Source: Vicinamibacteria bacterium (GTDB lineage: Bacteria > Acidobacteriota > Vicinamibacteria > Vicinamibacterales > UBA8438). From it: a stretch of DNA of 64,000 nt. Position 1 is the stretch's first letter. Each line of letters starts with the position of its first letter. The position numbers and the translations under genes were made by a program. The notes under the pieces are model-generated. The model made no database searches and had not been told where the DNA came from. It saw only the letters and a list, made by a program, of their open reading frames with translations. Of the stretch, positions 27,412 through 37,315 are shown one piece after another. The stretch is from positions 28,083 through 92,082 of the forward strand of contig JAJEEU010000020.1 of the NCBI GenBank assembly GCA_022820825.1. Reading direction: 5' to 3'.

Positions 27412-30400
27412 GTGCCGGCAAGGTTCTTCCGAATTCGTTGGTCGCCGCGCCGACTGGCTGCCGCGTGCGCCGCTGTCGCTGCCGCGCTGCTGCTCGTCGC
27501 CGCATTCCTGACGCCGCTGCCGGCGATCGTGCTGCGCACGGTCCTGCTGGCGTCGCTGGATCGGCAATTCGGCATCGCGGCCACGATCGGGCGCGTGGAA
27601 TTCGACGCCGCGCGCCTGAGCGTGGCCCTGCAGGATGTCAGCCTCGCGGCGCACGGCCATCCGCGCGAACCGTTCCTGCGCGCCGGTGAGGTGCGCGTCG
27701 ATCTCACCTGGAGCGCGCTGTGGGACGGCCCGGCGCTCGAGGAGCTGGTGGTGCGGCGTGCGGCCGTCTCCGTCGTACGCCGCGGCGACGGCAGCTCGAA
27801 TCTGCCTGCGTCCGGGGACGGCGCGAATGAAACCGGCCGACTGCCGGTGCCGGTGTTGCCGATAGAGCGGCTGGACATCACGGGGCTCACCGTCGACTGG
27901 CGGGACGAATACGCGGACTTCGCCGCGCGCCTGCCGCCCACGACGGTCCGCCTGTCCCCGCGCGGCGGCGGCGGCAGCGGCGGGACCGTCGCCTTCGACG
28001 GCGGCGGCAGCGCGACGTGGCGCGGGTGGGCGACGCGTCTGGCGCGCCTCCGGGGCGAAATCGAGTTCGACGGCGCCGCACTGGGCATCCGACGCCTGGC
28101 GTTGTCCGGTCCCGAGCTGGACCTGCGACTCTACGGCCGCCTGGAGCCGATATTCGCCAATCCGCGCATCTCCATCGAGTACGAGGCGGACGCAGCCCTG
28201 GAATGGGTTGCCGCGCTGCTGTCCGCACCGCCGGCGGCCGGCCGGCTCTCGGCGGCCGGGGAAGTCTCCGGGACGGTCGAGCGGCTGGAGGTGTCGTCGG
28301 AATTGGCGGGCGACGCCATCGAGTTCAACGGCGTGGAAGCCGACCGCGTCGACGCCTCCGTGCGCGTGACGCCCGCCGGCGTCGAGCTGGACAGCCTGCG
28401 CGTGGAGCTGGCCGGCGGGGTGCTGACGGCCGCGGGCAGTCTCGCCCGCGACGCGGATCGGTCCGGGCGGTTCGACGCGGCCTGGAGCGGCGTGGACGTC
28501 GACCGCCTGCTGGCCGCGTTCCGGGCGGACGCGCCGGTTGTGCTCGACGCCGCCGCCGAAGGCTCACTGGCCGCAAGCTGGACCGCGCTCGACCCGCGCT
28601 CCGTGGTCGCGTCGGGCGGGACACGCCTTGTGGCCGACGGCGCCAGCGGCGCCGGAGTAAGCATCGAGGGTAGCGACGGCCGGTGGCATGTGACGCTCGA
28701 CCAGACGCTCGCGGACGCAGTATCCGTTTCCGGCTCGATGGACACGGCGCTGGCGGCGGACGCGCTTGCCGGCGGCAGATGGAACGACGCGCCGCTCGCG
28801 GGCAGCCTGAACCTGACCTGCAACAACCTCGGCGCCTGCAGCCGCCTCCTGGATGCCGCGCGCGGAGCGGGGGCGCTCGCCCCGCTCGACGGCACTGCCG
28901 GCGGCCGTTTCGAGCTCGGCGGCACGCTCGGCCGGCCCGTCCTCAGCGGCATGCTGGAGGCGTACGGACTGACCGCGGGCCCGGCAACGCTCGACAGCGC
29001 GGAAGCGCGCCTGCACGCGGATGTGGACGGGCTCCGCGTCGACGACGTCCAACTCCGGGCGGGACCCAACGCCGCAACCGGCGGACTGCGGCTGCAACCG
29101 CCCGACGGCGCGCTCGACGGCGCGTTCACCGCGGTCGTATCCGACCTTGGCGCAGTCGGATTGGAGACGCCGCCGGGCTGGGCGGCGGCAGGTCGCGGCC
29201 AGGTGCGAATCACCATCGGCGGCAGCATCCGGCAGGTCGAGGCGGCAGCAGCGTTCGAGTTCGACGGGATCGAAGTCGCCGGGGTGGACGTGGGCGCCGT
29301 GGCCGGACACGCGGTCCTGGACGCCGGCTCGGAGGTGCGCGCCGACCTGCGCGCGCCCGAGCTCGGCGCCACGGTCGCAGCGTCGTTGTCCGGTCCCGCC
29401 GCCGAGCGCCGTTTCCGCCTGCGCGGACGCACCGTCGACGCCGACATCGCGCGGCTGGCCCCGCCGTCCGCTGCGCTGGCGGGCCGCGTGACGCTGGCGG
29501 TTGACGCCGACGGACCGCTCGACAACCTGGCGGCGTCCGCGTTGGAAGTGCGGATCGGGGACGCCGAGGCAAGCATGGGCGGACTGCCGGTGCACGTTGC
29601 CCGGCCCGCGGTCATCAGCTACGGCGCGGACGGACTGCGCGCGGAGGACCTGGAGCTGGTCTTCGGGCGCTCGCGTCTCCGCGCCGGCGGCGGCCTGCGG
29701 CCCGCCGGCGACGAAGCGCTGGAGGTGGTTCTCGCCGGCCGCGTCGCGGACCTCGCGGCAGTGGCGGGACCGCTCTCCGGCCTGCCGCCGGGTTCGCTGG
29801 ACGGGCGGATAAGGGTCGAGCTGTCCGCGACCGGCGCCCCCGACGCGGTAGACCTTGCGGGAAGCCTGGAACTCGACGACGGCGCGATAGCGATCGAAGG
29901 CCGTCCGGGTCCGGGCGGCATCACGGCCCGGGCGACGCTCGCGGACGGACTGTTGCGGATCGCATCGCTGCGGGCGGCGTGGGCTGGCGCCACGATTGAA
30001 GGGTCCGCCGAGCTGCCGATCGAATTCGGGTCCGCCTGGCTGCCCGCGGCCGTCTCCGTACGCCACGCCGACAGGCGGCGGCCGGCCGCCGCGCGTTTCG
30101 ACATCGACGCGCTGACCCCCGCCGTGCTGGCCGGGTACCTCGACCCCGCTGCGCTCGACCGCCTCGCCGGCGCCGCGGGCGGCACCGTCGAGCTGGAGCT
30201 TTCGGCGCCGGACCTGGCCAGCACGCGCGGCCGGTTGACGCTGTCGGAGGCAGCGTTCGTCGCGGCAGGAATCCCGTTTGCGCAGCGGCAAACCACGGAG
30301 ATCGTGCTGGAGAACGGGTTTGCGGCGATCAGGTCGTTCGACTGGGGCAACGAGACCAGCCGCCTGGCCGTCGCCGGCCGCGTGCCGCTCGCCGGGGACG

Positions 30401-33400
30401 CAGGCGCGGACCTGTCGCTCACCGGCGATCTGGATCTGCGCGCGCTCGGCGCGTTGGTGCCGGCGCTCGGTGCGCTCGGCGCCGCGGCAGCCGGCTCGGC
30501 GCGTGTGGATGCGCGGCTCACGGGACCGCTGGCAGGCCCGGACGCAAGCGGCCGCGTGGAGCTTGCCGACGGCGAGTTGCGCGTGGCGGAGCCGCGGCTG
30601 ACGCTCACCGACCTCAACGGCGCATTGCGCCTGGCCGGCAACCGGGTGACGGCCGACAATCTGACGGGCAGCGCCAACGGCGGCCGGGTCACCATCCGCG
30701 GCGGATGGTCGTTTGCGGGCGCCGGCGCGCGCAACGCGTTCACCATCGCCGGCGAAGGTCTCGCGCTCGAGATACCGAGCGGCCTGCGCAGCGAGGCGGA
30801 CGTCGACCTGGAGCTGGCCTCGACGGGCGATGGTCTTGCCCTGACCGGCGCGGTCGACCTCCTCCGCGGCGCCTACCGCGAGCCGTTCGTGCTCGCCGGC
30901 GGGTTGTTCGAGTTGCTCGGGCGCGAGCCCGGCGTTGCGACAATCGAGGCCGGCGGCGGGGACGGCGCGGACGTGCAGCTCGACGTGCGCGTCGTCACGG
31001 GCGACGACATCGTCGTCGCCAACAACTACCTGGACGCCGAGCTCGGCGGGGACCTGCGCGTCGGCGGTACGTTGCGGGCGCCCGCCGTGACGGGGCGGGC
31101 GGCGCTGCGCGAGGGCGGGCGCGTCCGCTTCGGCAACCGGACATACGAAATCGACACCGGCGCCGTCGACTTCATCGATCCCGACGGCATCGTGCCCGCG
31201 CTGACGCTGGAGGCGCACACCAGGGCGGGCGGCTACGACATCACGCTGGAGGCGAGCGGCAGCGGCGGCGACTGGTCGACGAGCCTGCGTTCGGAGCCTC
31301 CGCTGCCCGAGTCGGACATCGCTTCCGTGCTGCTCACCGGGCGGCCGCTCGACCAGGCGGCCGTCGGGCTCGCCGCCGACGCGCGCGAGCAGGCGCTCGG
31401 TCTCGCTTCGAGCGAGCTGCTGGCGCAGGTGGGCCGCGGCATCGGCGTGGACGTGCGCATCGGCGCGGACGGGCCTGCCTACGACGACGGCGTGCTGTTC
31501 GATCCGAGCCTGATCGCCACCGACCTGAACCCCGCTTCGCGGCTGACGGTCGGCCGCGACCTGCGCGACAACGTGCGGCTGGTGTTCTCGCGCGGCCTGC
31601 GCGACGACGACATGGCCTGGCTCGTGGACTACCTGCCCCGCAACAACGTCGAAGTGCGGGCGCTGTTCGACGACGAGCGCCGGCGCGCGTACGAGTTCAG
31701 GCACGTGACCTCGGCCGGGGCGCCCGAACGCGGGGCGCCGACGGCCAGGGCCGCAGCACGGGCGCGGCCGGAGGTGGCCGCGGTCGAGGTGCGCGGCGAA
31801 CCAGGCATCGACGCCGGGATGCTGCGCGAGCTGCTGGCGCTCGAGTCCGGCGACACCTTCGACTTTCACCGCTGGCAGGACGACCGCGAGACCCTCGAAA
31901 CGCGGCTGCGCGAACTGGGATTCCTCGAGGCGCGCGTGCGGGCGCGGCGCACGCCGAGGCCCGCGGGGACGAGCGTCGATCTGACGTACGAGGTCACGCT
32001 TGGACCCCGCACGCGGCTGAGGGTCACCGGCTACCGCCTTCCGGACAGCGTGCGCCGCGAGCTGGAAGCGATCTGGTCGCGCGCGGTGTTCGACACTTTC
32101 CTCACGGAAGAGCTGACCGCGCGCGTCACCGCGCATCTCGCCGGCGAGGGATACCTGCGCGCCGCGATTGACGTACAGGCAGGTGGCGACCCCGCTGCCG
32201 AGGTCGGCGGCGCCCCGCGCGTCAAGGAAGTTGCGGTCAGCATCGACCCCGGCCCGCGCAGCGACACGCGGCGCCTCGTATTCGAAGGCGTAGCGGTCGA
32301 GGAGCAGGCTGCGCTGCAAGCGCTGGCGGCCGCTACGGGGCTGGACGCGGGTGCGTGGATCGATCCCGAGCCGCTGGCGACGGCCGTCCGCGACTGGTAC
32401 CGCGGCCAGGGCCGGCTGCGCGCGGCCGTCGAGGTCGGTGAGGCGCGCTTCACGGATCGCGACGCCGAGTTGCCGGTGCTTGTCGCGGCGGGCGCGCAGT
32501 ACCACATCGGGCAGGTCCGCGTCTCCGGCACGCGCAGTCGATCGGAGCTTGACGTGCGGGAGGCAGCCGCAATCCGCCGCGGAGACGTGTACACCGAAGC
32601 CGCCGTACTCGACGCGCGCCGGCGCATTGCGGCGAGCTACCGCCGTGCGGGACATGCCGCGGTGCGCGTCTCGGCGGAGAGCGTGGTCGCCGACCCATCG
32701 CACACCGTCGAAGTCCGGCTGGAAGTCGTCGAAGGCCCGCTGCGCGTCATCGAGCAGGTCGTCGTGGAAGGTGCGCCGCGGACCCATCCGACGCTCGTCG
32801 CGCGGGCGCTCGACCTGCAGCCGGGCGGCCCCGTCGATCCACTGGCGTGGAACCTCGCCCGCAGGCGCCTGTACGAAACGGGCGTGTTCCGCAGCGTGGA
32901 CATCGTTGCCCGCGAGCTGCCCGCCGCGGACGACGCGGGCGCTGACGGGTCGACGCCCGTCGAGGCGCGGGTGACCCTCGAAGAGTGGCCGCCGTACCGC
33001 CTGCGCTACGGCCTGCGCCTGACGGACGAGGCGGCGGCGCTGGGGGAATCGACAGGCCGCACGCTGCGCGTGGGAGCCGGCGGAGACTTCACCCGGCGCA
33101 ACCTGTTCGGACGCGGACTGACGGCTGGCGTCTCCGCGCACGCCGACCGCGGACGCCAGGCGTTGCGCGCCTTTCTTACCGTACCCACGCTCCTCGGCCG
33201 CGACGTCGAAACCAACCTGTTCGCCGCGCGGCGGCGCGCGCGAACCGGTCCCGACGCGGCCGACTTCGTCGCGAACGCGACGACCTTCACCGTCGAGCAG
33301 CGCATGCGGCCGAGCGACGACGTGACCTTCGCCTACAGCGCCAACCTGGACCTCAACGACGCCGTGGAGGGCGTACCCGGGCACGGCTTCTCCGCCAATC

Positions 33401-33996
33401 CGCGCGGCAGGGTGGCGCGCTTCGACGCGAGCGCCGTCGCTGACAGCCGCAACGACCTGTTCAACGCCACCAGCGGCCTGTTCCACTCGTCCAACGTCGA
33501 GTACGGCTCCGAGCTCGGGCGGGCGGCCAGGTACCTCAAGTACCTCGGTCAACAGTTCGCATACCGGCGACTTGGAAACGTCGTGCTCGCGTCCGCCGCA
33601 CGCATCGGGCTCGCTACCGGTTTCGGCAGCCCGCTGCATCTCACCGAGCGTTTCTTCGCCGGCGGCGGGAACACCGTGCGCGGCTACGGGCAGGACAGCC
33701 TTGGTCAACTCGGCAGCGCGGGCGCGCCGACAGGCGGGCGCGCACTTCTGATCCTGAACCAGGAAGCGCGATTTCCCTTGTGGCGGCGGTTCTCGGGCGT
33801 GGGTTTCTTCGACGCCGGCAACGTATTCCAATCCCTGCGCGACATCGCGTTGGATGACCTGCGCTTCGGGACCGGCTTCGGGCTGCGTTTCGACAGCCCG
33901 CTCGGGCTCGTCCGCGCCGACTACGGATTTCCGCTGCGCAGCCGGGAGCGAGGGCAACGCGGCCGGCTCTTCATCTCGCTCGGCCAGGCGTTCTGA
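27412..33996 (+). CDS. TamB-TamA fusion: AsmA/TamB-like scaffold joined to POTRA/Omp85 barrel
   Basis: One uninterrupted frame of 2194 residues from a GTG. Residues about 13-35 form an inner-membrane anchor. Residues 40-1435 are TamB-like, with repeating beta-taco strands and a C-terminal DUF490 part (EGGRVRFGNRTYEIDTGAVDF and, near 1375-1430, PASRLTVGRDLRDNVRLVFSR). From about 1445 to 1870 come several POTRA-like repeats (VAAVEVRGEPGIDAGMLRELL, IGQVRVSGTRSRSELDVREA, VIEQVVVEGAPRTHPTLVARAL). About 1880-2194 is an Omp85 barrel with GGGNTVRGYG (2084-2093) and a final Phe. In E. coli TamA and TamB are separate proteins handling outer-membrane assembly and lipid transfer. A single chain from inner to outer membrane is implied. 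Confidence 0.88.
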   Translation: MPARFFRIRWSPRRLAAACAAVAAALLLVAAFLTPLPAIVLRTVLLASLDRQFGIAATIGRVEFDAARLSVALQDVSLAAHGHPREPFLRAGEVRVDLTWSALWDGPALEELVVRRAAVSVVRRGDGSSNLPASGDGANETGRLPVPVLPIERLDITGLTVDWRDEYADFAARLPPTTVRLSPRGGGGSGGTVAFDGGGSATWRGWATRLARLRGEIEFDGAALGIRRLALSGPELDLRLYGRLEPIFANPRISIEYEADAALEWVAALLSAPPAAGRLSAAGEVSGTVERLEVSSELAGDAIEFNGVEADRVDASVRVTPAGVELDSLRVELAGGVLTAAGSLARDADRSGRFDAAWSGVDVDRLLAAFRADAPVVLDAAAEGSLAASWTALDPRSVVASGGTRLVADGASGAGVSIEGSDGRWHVTLDQTLADAVSVSGSMDTALAADALAGGRWNDAPLAGSLNLTCNNLGACSRLLDAARGAGALAPLDGTAGGRFELGGTLGRPVLSGMLEAYGLTAGPATLDSAEARLHADVDGLRVDDVQLRAGPNAATGGLRLQPPDGALDGAFTAVVSDLGAVGLETPPGWAAAGRGQVRITIGGSIRQVEAAAAFEFDGIEVAGVDVGAVAGHAVLDAGSEVRADLRAPELGATVAASLSGPAAERRFRLRGRTVDADIARLAPPSAALAGRVTLAVDADGPLDNLAASALEVRIGDAEASMGGLPVHVARPAVISYGADGLRAEDLELVFGRSRLRAGGGLRPAGDEALEVVLAGRVADLAAVAGPLSGLPPGSLDGRIRVELSATGAPDAVDLAGSLELDDGAIAIEGRPGPGGITARATLADGLLRIASLRAAWAGATIEGSAELPIEFGSAWLPAAVSVRHADRRRPAAARFDIDALTPAVLAGYLDPAALDRLAGAAGGTVELELSAPDLASTRGRLTLSEAAFVAAGIPFAQRQTTEIVLENGFAAIRSFDWGNETSRLAVAGRVPLAGDAGADLSLTGDLDLRALGALVPALGALGAAAAGSARVDARLTGPLAGPDASGRVELADGELRVAEPRLTLTDLNGALRLAGNRVTADNLTGSANGGRVTIRGGWSFAGAGARNAFTIAGEGLALEIPSGLRSEADVDLELASTGDGLALTGAVDLLRGAYREPFVLAGGLFELLGREPGVATIEAGGGDGADVQLDVRVVTGDDIVVANNYLDAELGGDLRVGGTLRAPAVTGRAALREGGRVRFGNRTYEIDTGAVDFIDPDGIVPALTLEAHTRAGGYDITLEASGSGGDWSTSLRSEPPLPESDIASVLLTGRPLDQAAVGLAADAREQALGLASSELLAQVGRGIGVDVRIGADGPAYDDGVLFDPSLIATDLNPASRLTVGRDLRDNVRLVFSRGLRDDDMAWLVDYLPRNNVEVRALFDDERRRAYEFRHVTSAGAPERGAPTARAAARARPEVAAVEVRGEPGIDAGMLRELLALESGDTFDFHRWQDDRETLETRLRELGFLEARVRARRTPRPAGTSVDLTYEVTLGPRTRLRVTGYRLPDSVRRELEAIWSRAVFDTFLTEELTARVTAHLAGEGYLRAAIDVQAGGDPAAEVGGAPRVKEVAVSIDPGPRSDTRRLVFEGVAVEEQAALQALAAATGLDAGAWIDPEPLATAVRDWYRGQGRLRAAVEVGEARFTDRDAELPVLVAAGAQYHIGQVRVSGTRSRSELDVREAAAIRRGDVYTEAAVLDARRRIAASYRRAGHAAVRVSAESVVADPSHTVEVRLEVVEGPLRVIEQVVVEGAPRTHPTLVARALDLQPGGPVDPLAWNLARRRLYETGVFRSVDIVARELPAADDAGADGSTPVEARVTLEEWPPYRLRYGLRLTDEAAALGESTGRTLRVGAGGDFTRRNLFGRGLTAGVSAHADRGRQALRAFLTVPTLLGRDVETNLFAARRRARTGPDAADFVANATTFTVEQRMRPSDDVTFAYSANLDLNDAVEGVPGHGFSANPRGRVARFDASAVADSRNDLFNATSGLFHSSNVEYGSELGRAARYLKYLGQQFAYRRLGNVVLASAARIGLATGFGSPLHLTERFFAGGGNTVRGYGQDSLGQLGSAGAPTGGRALLILNQEARFPLWRRFSGVGFFDAGNVFQSLRDIALDDLRFGTGFGLRFDSPLGLVRADYGFPLRSRERGQRGRLFISLGQAF

Positions 33997-34044
33997 CCGC
34001 ATGCACCGCTGGCGCCCGCCGGGCGGCGGCGTGCGCCGCGCGCG

Positions 34045-35349
34045 CTACAGCGACGCCATCAGCAGCGTCGCAATGCCCAGGAAGCTGAAGAAGCCGACGA
34101 TGTCGGTGACGGTGGTGAGCACGATGGACGACGACTGCGCCGGGTCCTGCCTGACCGCCACCAGCCCCATCGGCACGAGCGCGCCGGCCAGGCCGGCGAC
34201 CAGCATCGACAGGACCATCGAGGATGCGATCACGGCCGTGAGTCCGAGCGATCCGCTCCAGACGAACACGCCCGCCGAGGTCGTGACCGCGACGCCCAGG
34301 CCGTTGATCAGGCCGACTGCGCCCTCCTTCACCGCCACCCGGCGCCAGTGCCGCAACCGCACCTCGCGCAGCGCCAGACCGCGAATCGTCACCGCAAGCG
34401 CCTGCGAGCCGGTGTTGCCCGACTGGCCGGCAACCACCGGCAGCAGCACCGCGAGCGCCGTCACGCGCGCTATGGTGTCCTCGAACAGGCCGACGACGGC
34501 CGCCGCCAGGAACGCCGTGAGCAGGTTCACCTGCAGCCACGGGAGCCGCTTGCGCACGGCGAAGCCGACCGGCGACAGGGCGTGCTCGTCCTCGCTGGCG
34601 CCGACCATCGTCTGGACGTCGCTGCTCGCCTGCTCCTCGATGGCCGGCGACAGGTGGTCCTGGCGCACCACGCCGAGTAGCCGGGACTGGGCGTCGACTA
34701 TCGGCAGCGTGCCGGCACGAGTCCGCGTCATCAGCTCGACAACGTCCTCGCGCGGCGTCATCGCCGGCACGGCGTAATGTTCTTTCCGGACCAGCGCCTG
34801 CGCTGCCGTTGCAGGGTCGGCGGTTGCAAGCCGCGCCACTGGGACCATCCCGGCGAGCCTGCCGTCGCTGTCCACCAGCGCGACGTCGTTCAGGTCCTCG
34901 TCGTGGGCGGCGCGCAACTTGCCGAGGATGTTGCCGGCCGCGGTGTTCGGCCTGAACGTGGGAATGCGAGTGGTCATGAGGCCGGCCGCGGAATCGGCCG
35001 GATAGACCATGAGCTCCCGGAGCTCGCGCGCCTCGGCGGGGGGCAGCTTCGAAAGCAGGCGGTGCCGGTCCTCGCCGGCCAGCCGGCCGCACACGACCGT
35101 GGCATGGGCGGGATCGAGCGCCCGCAGCGCGGCGACGCCCCGCTCGTCGGACAGGCGGGCCAGCACATCCGCCGCGCTGGTCGGCGTCAGGGAAGCGAAG
35201 ACCGCCGCCGCGGAGTCAGCAGGCAGGCGTTCGAGAACGCCCGTGATGTCGCCCGTGTCGCGCTCCTCGAGCAGCGCGGCGACCTCTCCGGGGTGCCGTA
35301 CGACGTAGTCGCCAGCCAGCGCCGCACGTACCGTCGCTGCATCCATCAT
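34045..35349 (-). CDS. mgtE: MgtE-family magnesium transporter
   Basis: A 434-residue protein with the full MgtE order: an N domain of HEAT-like helices (1-125), a CBS pair (about 130-250, with FRPNTAAGNILGKL and VPAMTPREDVVELM) and five membrane segments (about 270-434). The transporter core shows PVVAGQSGNTGSQALAV and DPAQSSSIVLTTVTDIVGF, the Mg2+ pathway region. The cytosolic domains close the pore when Mg2+ is high. The ATG overlaps the stop of an upstream gene that encodes another N/CBS unit. Confidence 0.93.
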   Translation of the reverse strand: MMDAATVRAALAGDYVVRHPGEVAALLEERDTGDITGVLERLPADSAAAVFASLTPTSAADVLARLSDERGVAALRALDPAHATVVCGRLAGEDRHRLLSKLPPAEARELRELMVYPADSAAGLMTTRIPTFRPNTAAGNILGKLRAAHDEDLNDVALVDSDGRLAGMVPVARLATADPATAAQALVRKEHYAVPAMTPREDVVELMTRTRAGTLPIVDAQSRLLGVVRQDHLSPAIEEQASSDVQTMVGASEDEHALSPVGFAVRKRLPWLQVNLLTAFLAAAVVGLFEDTIARVTALAVLLPVVAGQSGNTGSQALAVTIRGLALREVRLRHWRRVAVKEGAVGLINGLGVAVTTSAGVFVWSGSLGLTAVIASSMVLSMLVAGLAGALVPMGLVAVRQDPAQSSSIVLTTVTDIVGFFSFLGIATLLMASL

Positions 35350-36194
35350 CCGCCCGCCGTTGCTTCGGGCGACCGTCGCGGTGTGTGCCCAAGTACATCC
35401 ATCAATTCACCGACCGCCGTGATGCCGGCCGACCAGGCCAGCTCACCGAGGTCGAGCGCGACGGCGGCGGCAGCCGCCGGGCGAGCCGCGTAGCCTCCCA
35501 GTTGCCGCACCGTCTCGTAGCGCATGATGCCGATCAACCGGCCGGCGCCGTCGACTACCGGCGGCGTCAGCAGGTCGGTCCACGCCGGATGCGCCAGGAT
35601 CGTCGCACGTTCGGCGTTCGCAGGAATGGCGGTTAATTCGCGGCGTGCAATCACCCCCAGCGACGCGCCGGGCGCGGACGTCAGCAGCGCGCCGAGCTCG
35701 ACGATCCCCAGCAGCACGCCGTCGGCGCCGGTCACGAAGAGATAGGGCTGGCCGCTCAGCCGGGCCTGGCGCAGCCGTCGTTGCGTTTCGGCCACGGTCT
35801 GCTCCGGCGCTGCTGTGATGCATTCCGGGTCGAGCAGCGCGCCGGCCGTACCGGGCGGGTACTGCATCCGGATACGGGCCCGGCCGGCCGCCCCGGGCGA
35901 CATCCGGTCGAGAACCTGCTGCCGCAGATCGGGCGGGAAGCGGCTGAGAAGCACACTCGCCGCGGCCGGCTGCAACTGCTCGACGATCCGCGCCGCCAGC
36001 TCCCGGTCGATATCCGCCAGCGCCGCGGCGGCGACGCCCGGATCCATCGCCGCGACCACGGCCCCCATATGCTCCGGCACGGAGCCGGACAGGTAATCGG
36101 CCACCTGCGCCAAGGAATGCCGCTCTATCGCGCGCGCAGCCTCCGCGGGGTGGTTGGCGAGGAAAGCGCCGGCAATGATGCCCTCAACCTCCAA
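35346..36194 (-). CDS. MgtE-like cytosolic half (N domain plus CBS pair), no membrane domain
   Basis: About 282 residues from a TTG at 36194, seven bases after AGGAGG; no ATG precedes the conserved region. It has an MgtE N-like helical domain (FLANHPAEAARAIERHSLAQVADYLSG) and a CBS pair (about 130-250, TAGALLDPECITAAPEQTVAETQ and RLIGIMRYETVRQLG), then stops where the membrane domain would start. It could be a Mg2+- or nucleotide-sensing partner of the adjacent MgtE or channel. It overlaps both neighbours (11 and 4 bases). A split or duplicated MgtE sensor is the simplest reading. Confidence 0.75.
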   Translation of the reverse strand: MEVEGIIAGAFLANHPAEAARAIERHSLAQVADYLSGSVPEHMGAVVAAMDPGVAAAALADIDRELAARIVEQLQPAAASVLLSRFPPDLRQQVLDRMSPGAAGRARIRMQYPPGTAGALLDPECITAAPEQTVAETQRRLRQARLSGQPYLFVTGADGVLLGIVELGALLTSAPGASLGVIARRELTAIPANAERATILAHPAWTDLLTPPVVDGAGRLIGIMRYETVRQLGGYAARPAAAAAVALDLGELAWSAGITAVGELMDVLGHTPRRSPEATAGG

Positions 36195-37023
36195 CCTGGT
36201 CCTCCTGCGGCGGCACAACCGTCATCTGTTCGCTGAACATCCTGCCGGGCACGTGGATCTCTCCCTCGCCGCCGCCAATGATGACGGACGTGCTCGTGAA
36301 GGCCCGGATCCTTCCATTGACGCCGCCCAGCGTGATGAGCTGCCCGGGGCGAAACGTCTGCCGCACGTAGTGCATCGCCACGATGTTGCTCACCTCGGTG
36401 CGCGCGCCCAGGGCGAACGCCAGCGCGACCCCGCCCAGCGCGCCGGCCGCGGCGACCACCGTCATGGAGGTCAGGAACCGGCTGTCCACGCCGACCTGCT
36501 CCAGGCCGGTCACGATGGCCGTCGCCACCACGACGGCCTGGACGATGCGGCCCAGCAGGTCGGCCCGTGCGGCGCCGCCGGCGCGCGCGGCAGCGGCTAC
36601 CGCCTCGCGCGTGAACGCCCCGGCCAGGAAGCCGGCCACGACGATCAGGCTGGCCACGAACAGCCTGGGCAGCAGGCTGCCGAGCTGTCCGACCCAGGCC
36701 GCCAGCACCGGCAGGCCGAGCGTCTCGACCGCAGCGGCCACGAAGACCGCCAGGACTATCCAGAATATGAACGTGCCGACCAACTGCGAGACCCGCCGCT
36801 CGAAGCCGAGGCGGGTCAGCGTCAGACGCGTGGCGCGTTCCTCGAGGCCGGGAGCCAGCTTGTCGATGAGCTTCGTGACTGCGCGCGACAGCAGCCACGC
36901 GACCAGCCAACCGCCGGCCAGGAGAGCGAAGGTGCTCAAGAGAGTCGGCGTAAAGGCCCCAAGCCGGTCGAGCATCCGTTGCGCCACGTCGAGTATCGCG
37001 TCGATTCCACCTGTCTCACTCAT
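36184..37023 (-). CDS. MscS-family membrane protein (TM-helix repeat type)
   Basis: A 279-residue protein from ATG 37023 after a G-rich ribosome site; the ATG at 37050 is less likely. Several membrane helices of the conserved TM-helix repeat type (LLSTFALLAGGWLVAWLLSRAV, FIFWIVLAVFVAAAVETLGL) precede a short beta part with FRPGQLITLGGVNGRIRAFTSTSVII. It is probably a mechanosensitive or CmpX-like channel. Its stop lies 11 bases inside the MgtE-half gene. It is the second MscS-type gene in the window. Confidence 0.8.
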   Translation of the reverse strand: MSETGGIDAILDVAQRMLDRLGAFTPTLLSTFALLAGGWLVAWLLSRAVTKLIDKLAPGLEERATRLTLTRLGFERRVSQLVGTFIFWIVLAVFVAAAVETLGLPVLAAWVGQLGSLLPRLFVASLIVVAGFLAGAFTREAVAAAARAGGAARADLLGRIVQAVVVATAIVTGLEQVGVDSRFLTSMTVVAAAGALGGVALAFALGARTEVSNIVAMHYVRQTFRPGQLITLGGVNGRIRAFTSTSVIIGGGEGEIHVPGRMFSEQMTVVPPQEDQVGG

Positions 37024-37315
37024 GGTGCCCCCCTGCCGGCGCCTTGCCACGGAGCCGGCGCAGCGCGCGGCGGCGGGAATACGGAGCGCCGTACGCCTGC
37101 GAATTCAGACGACCGGTACGGCGCCAAGTCACCCCTTCCTCATCTTGCGAGCATGGGATGTGACACTTCGGCGCACGGAATCGTCTATTCGGCCAAGCGG
37201 TCACGCGTCCCGAGGAATATACATGGGGCCAAGGGCGGGATGACCGATCGATGCAACGCCGCGGAGAACGTCCGAACGGCGCAGTTCGCCCTGGTGAGTA
37301 TCGGAGGAGCATTCG

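Noticed and set aside
28564..34002. An 1812-codon open frame on the minus strand opposite the TamB-TamA gene
   Set aside because: It is a shadow of high GC third positions; its translation is Arg/Ala/His/Val-rich with no domains, while the plus-strand frame has clear TamB, POTRA and Omp85 motifs.
33997..34044. GC-rich inverted segment between the convergent TamB-TamA and MgtE genes as a terminator
   Set aside because: The possible stem has no following T run and is no better than background in this GC-rich DNA.
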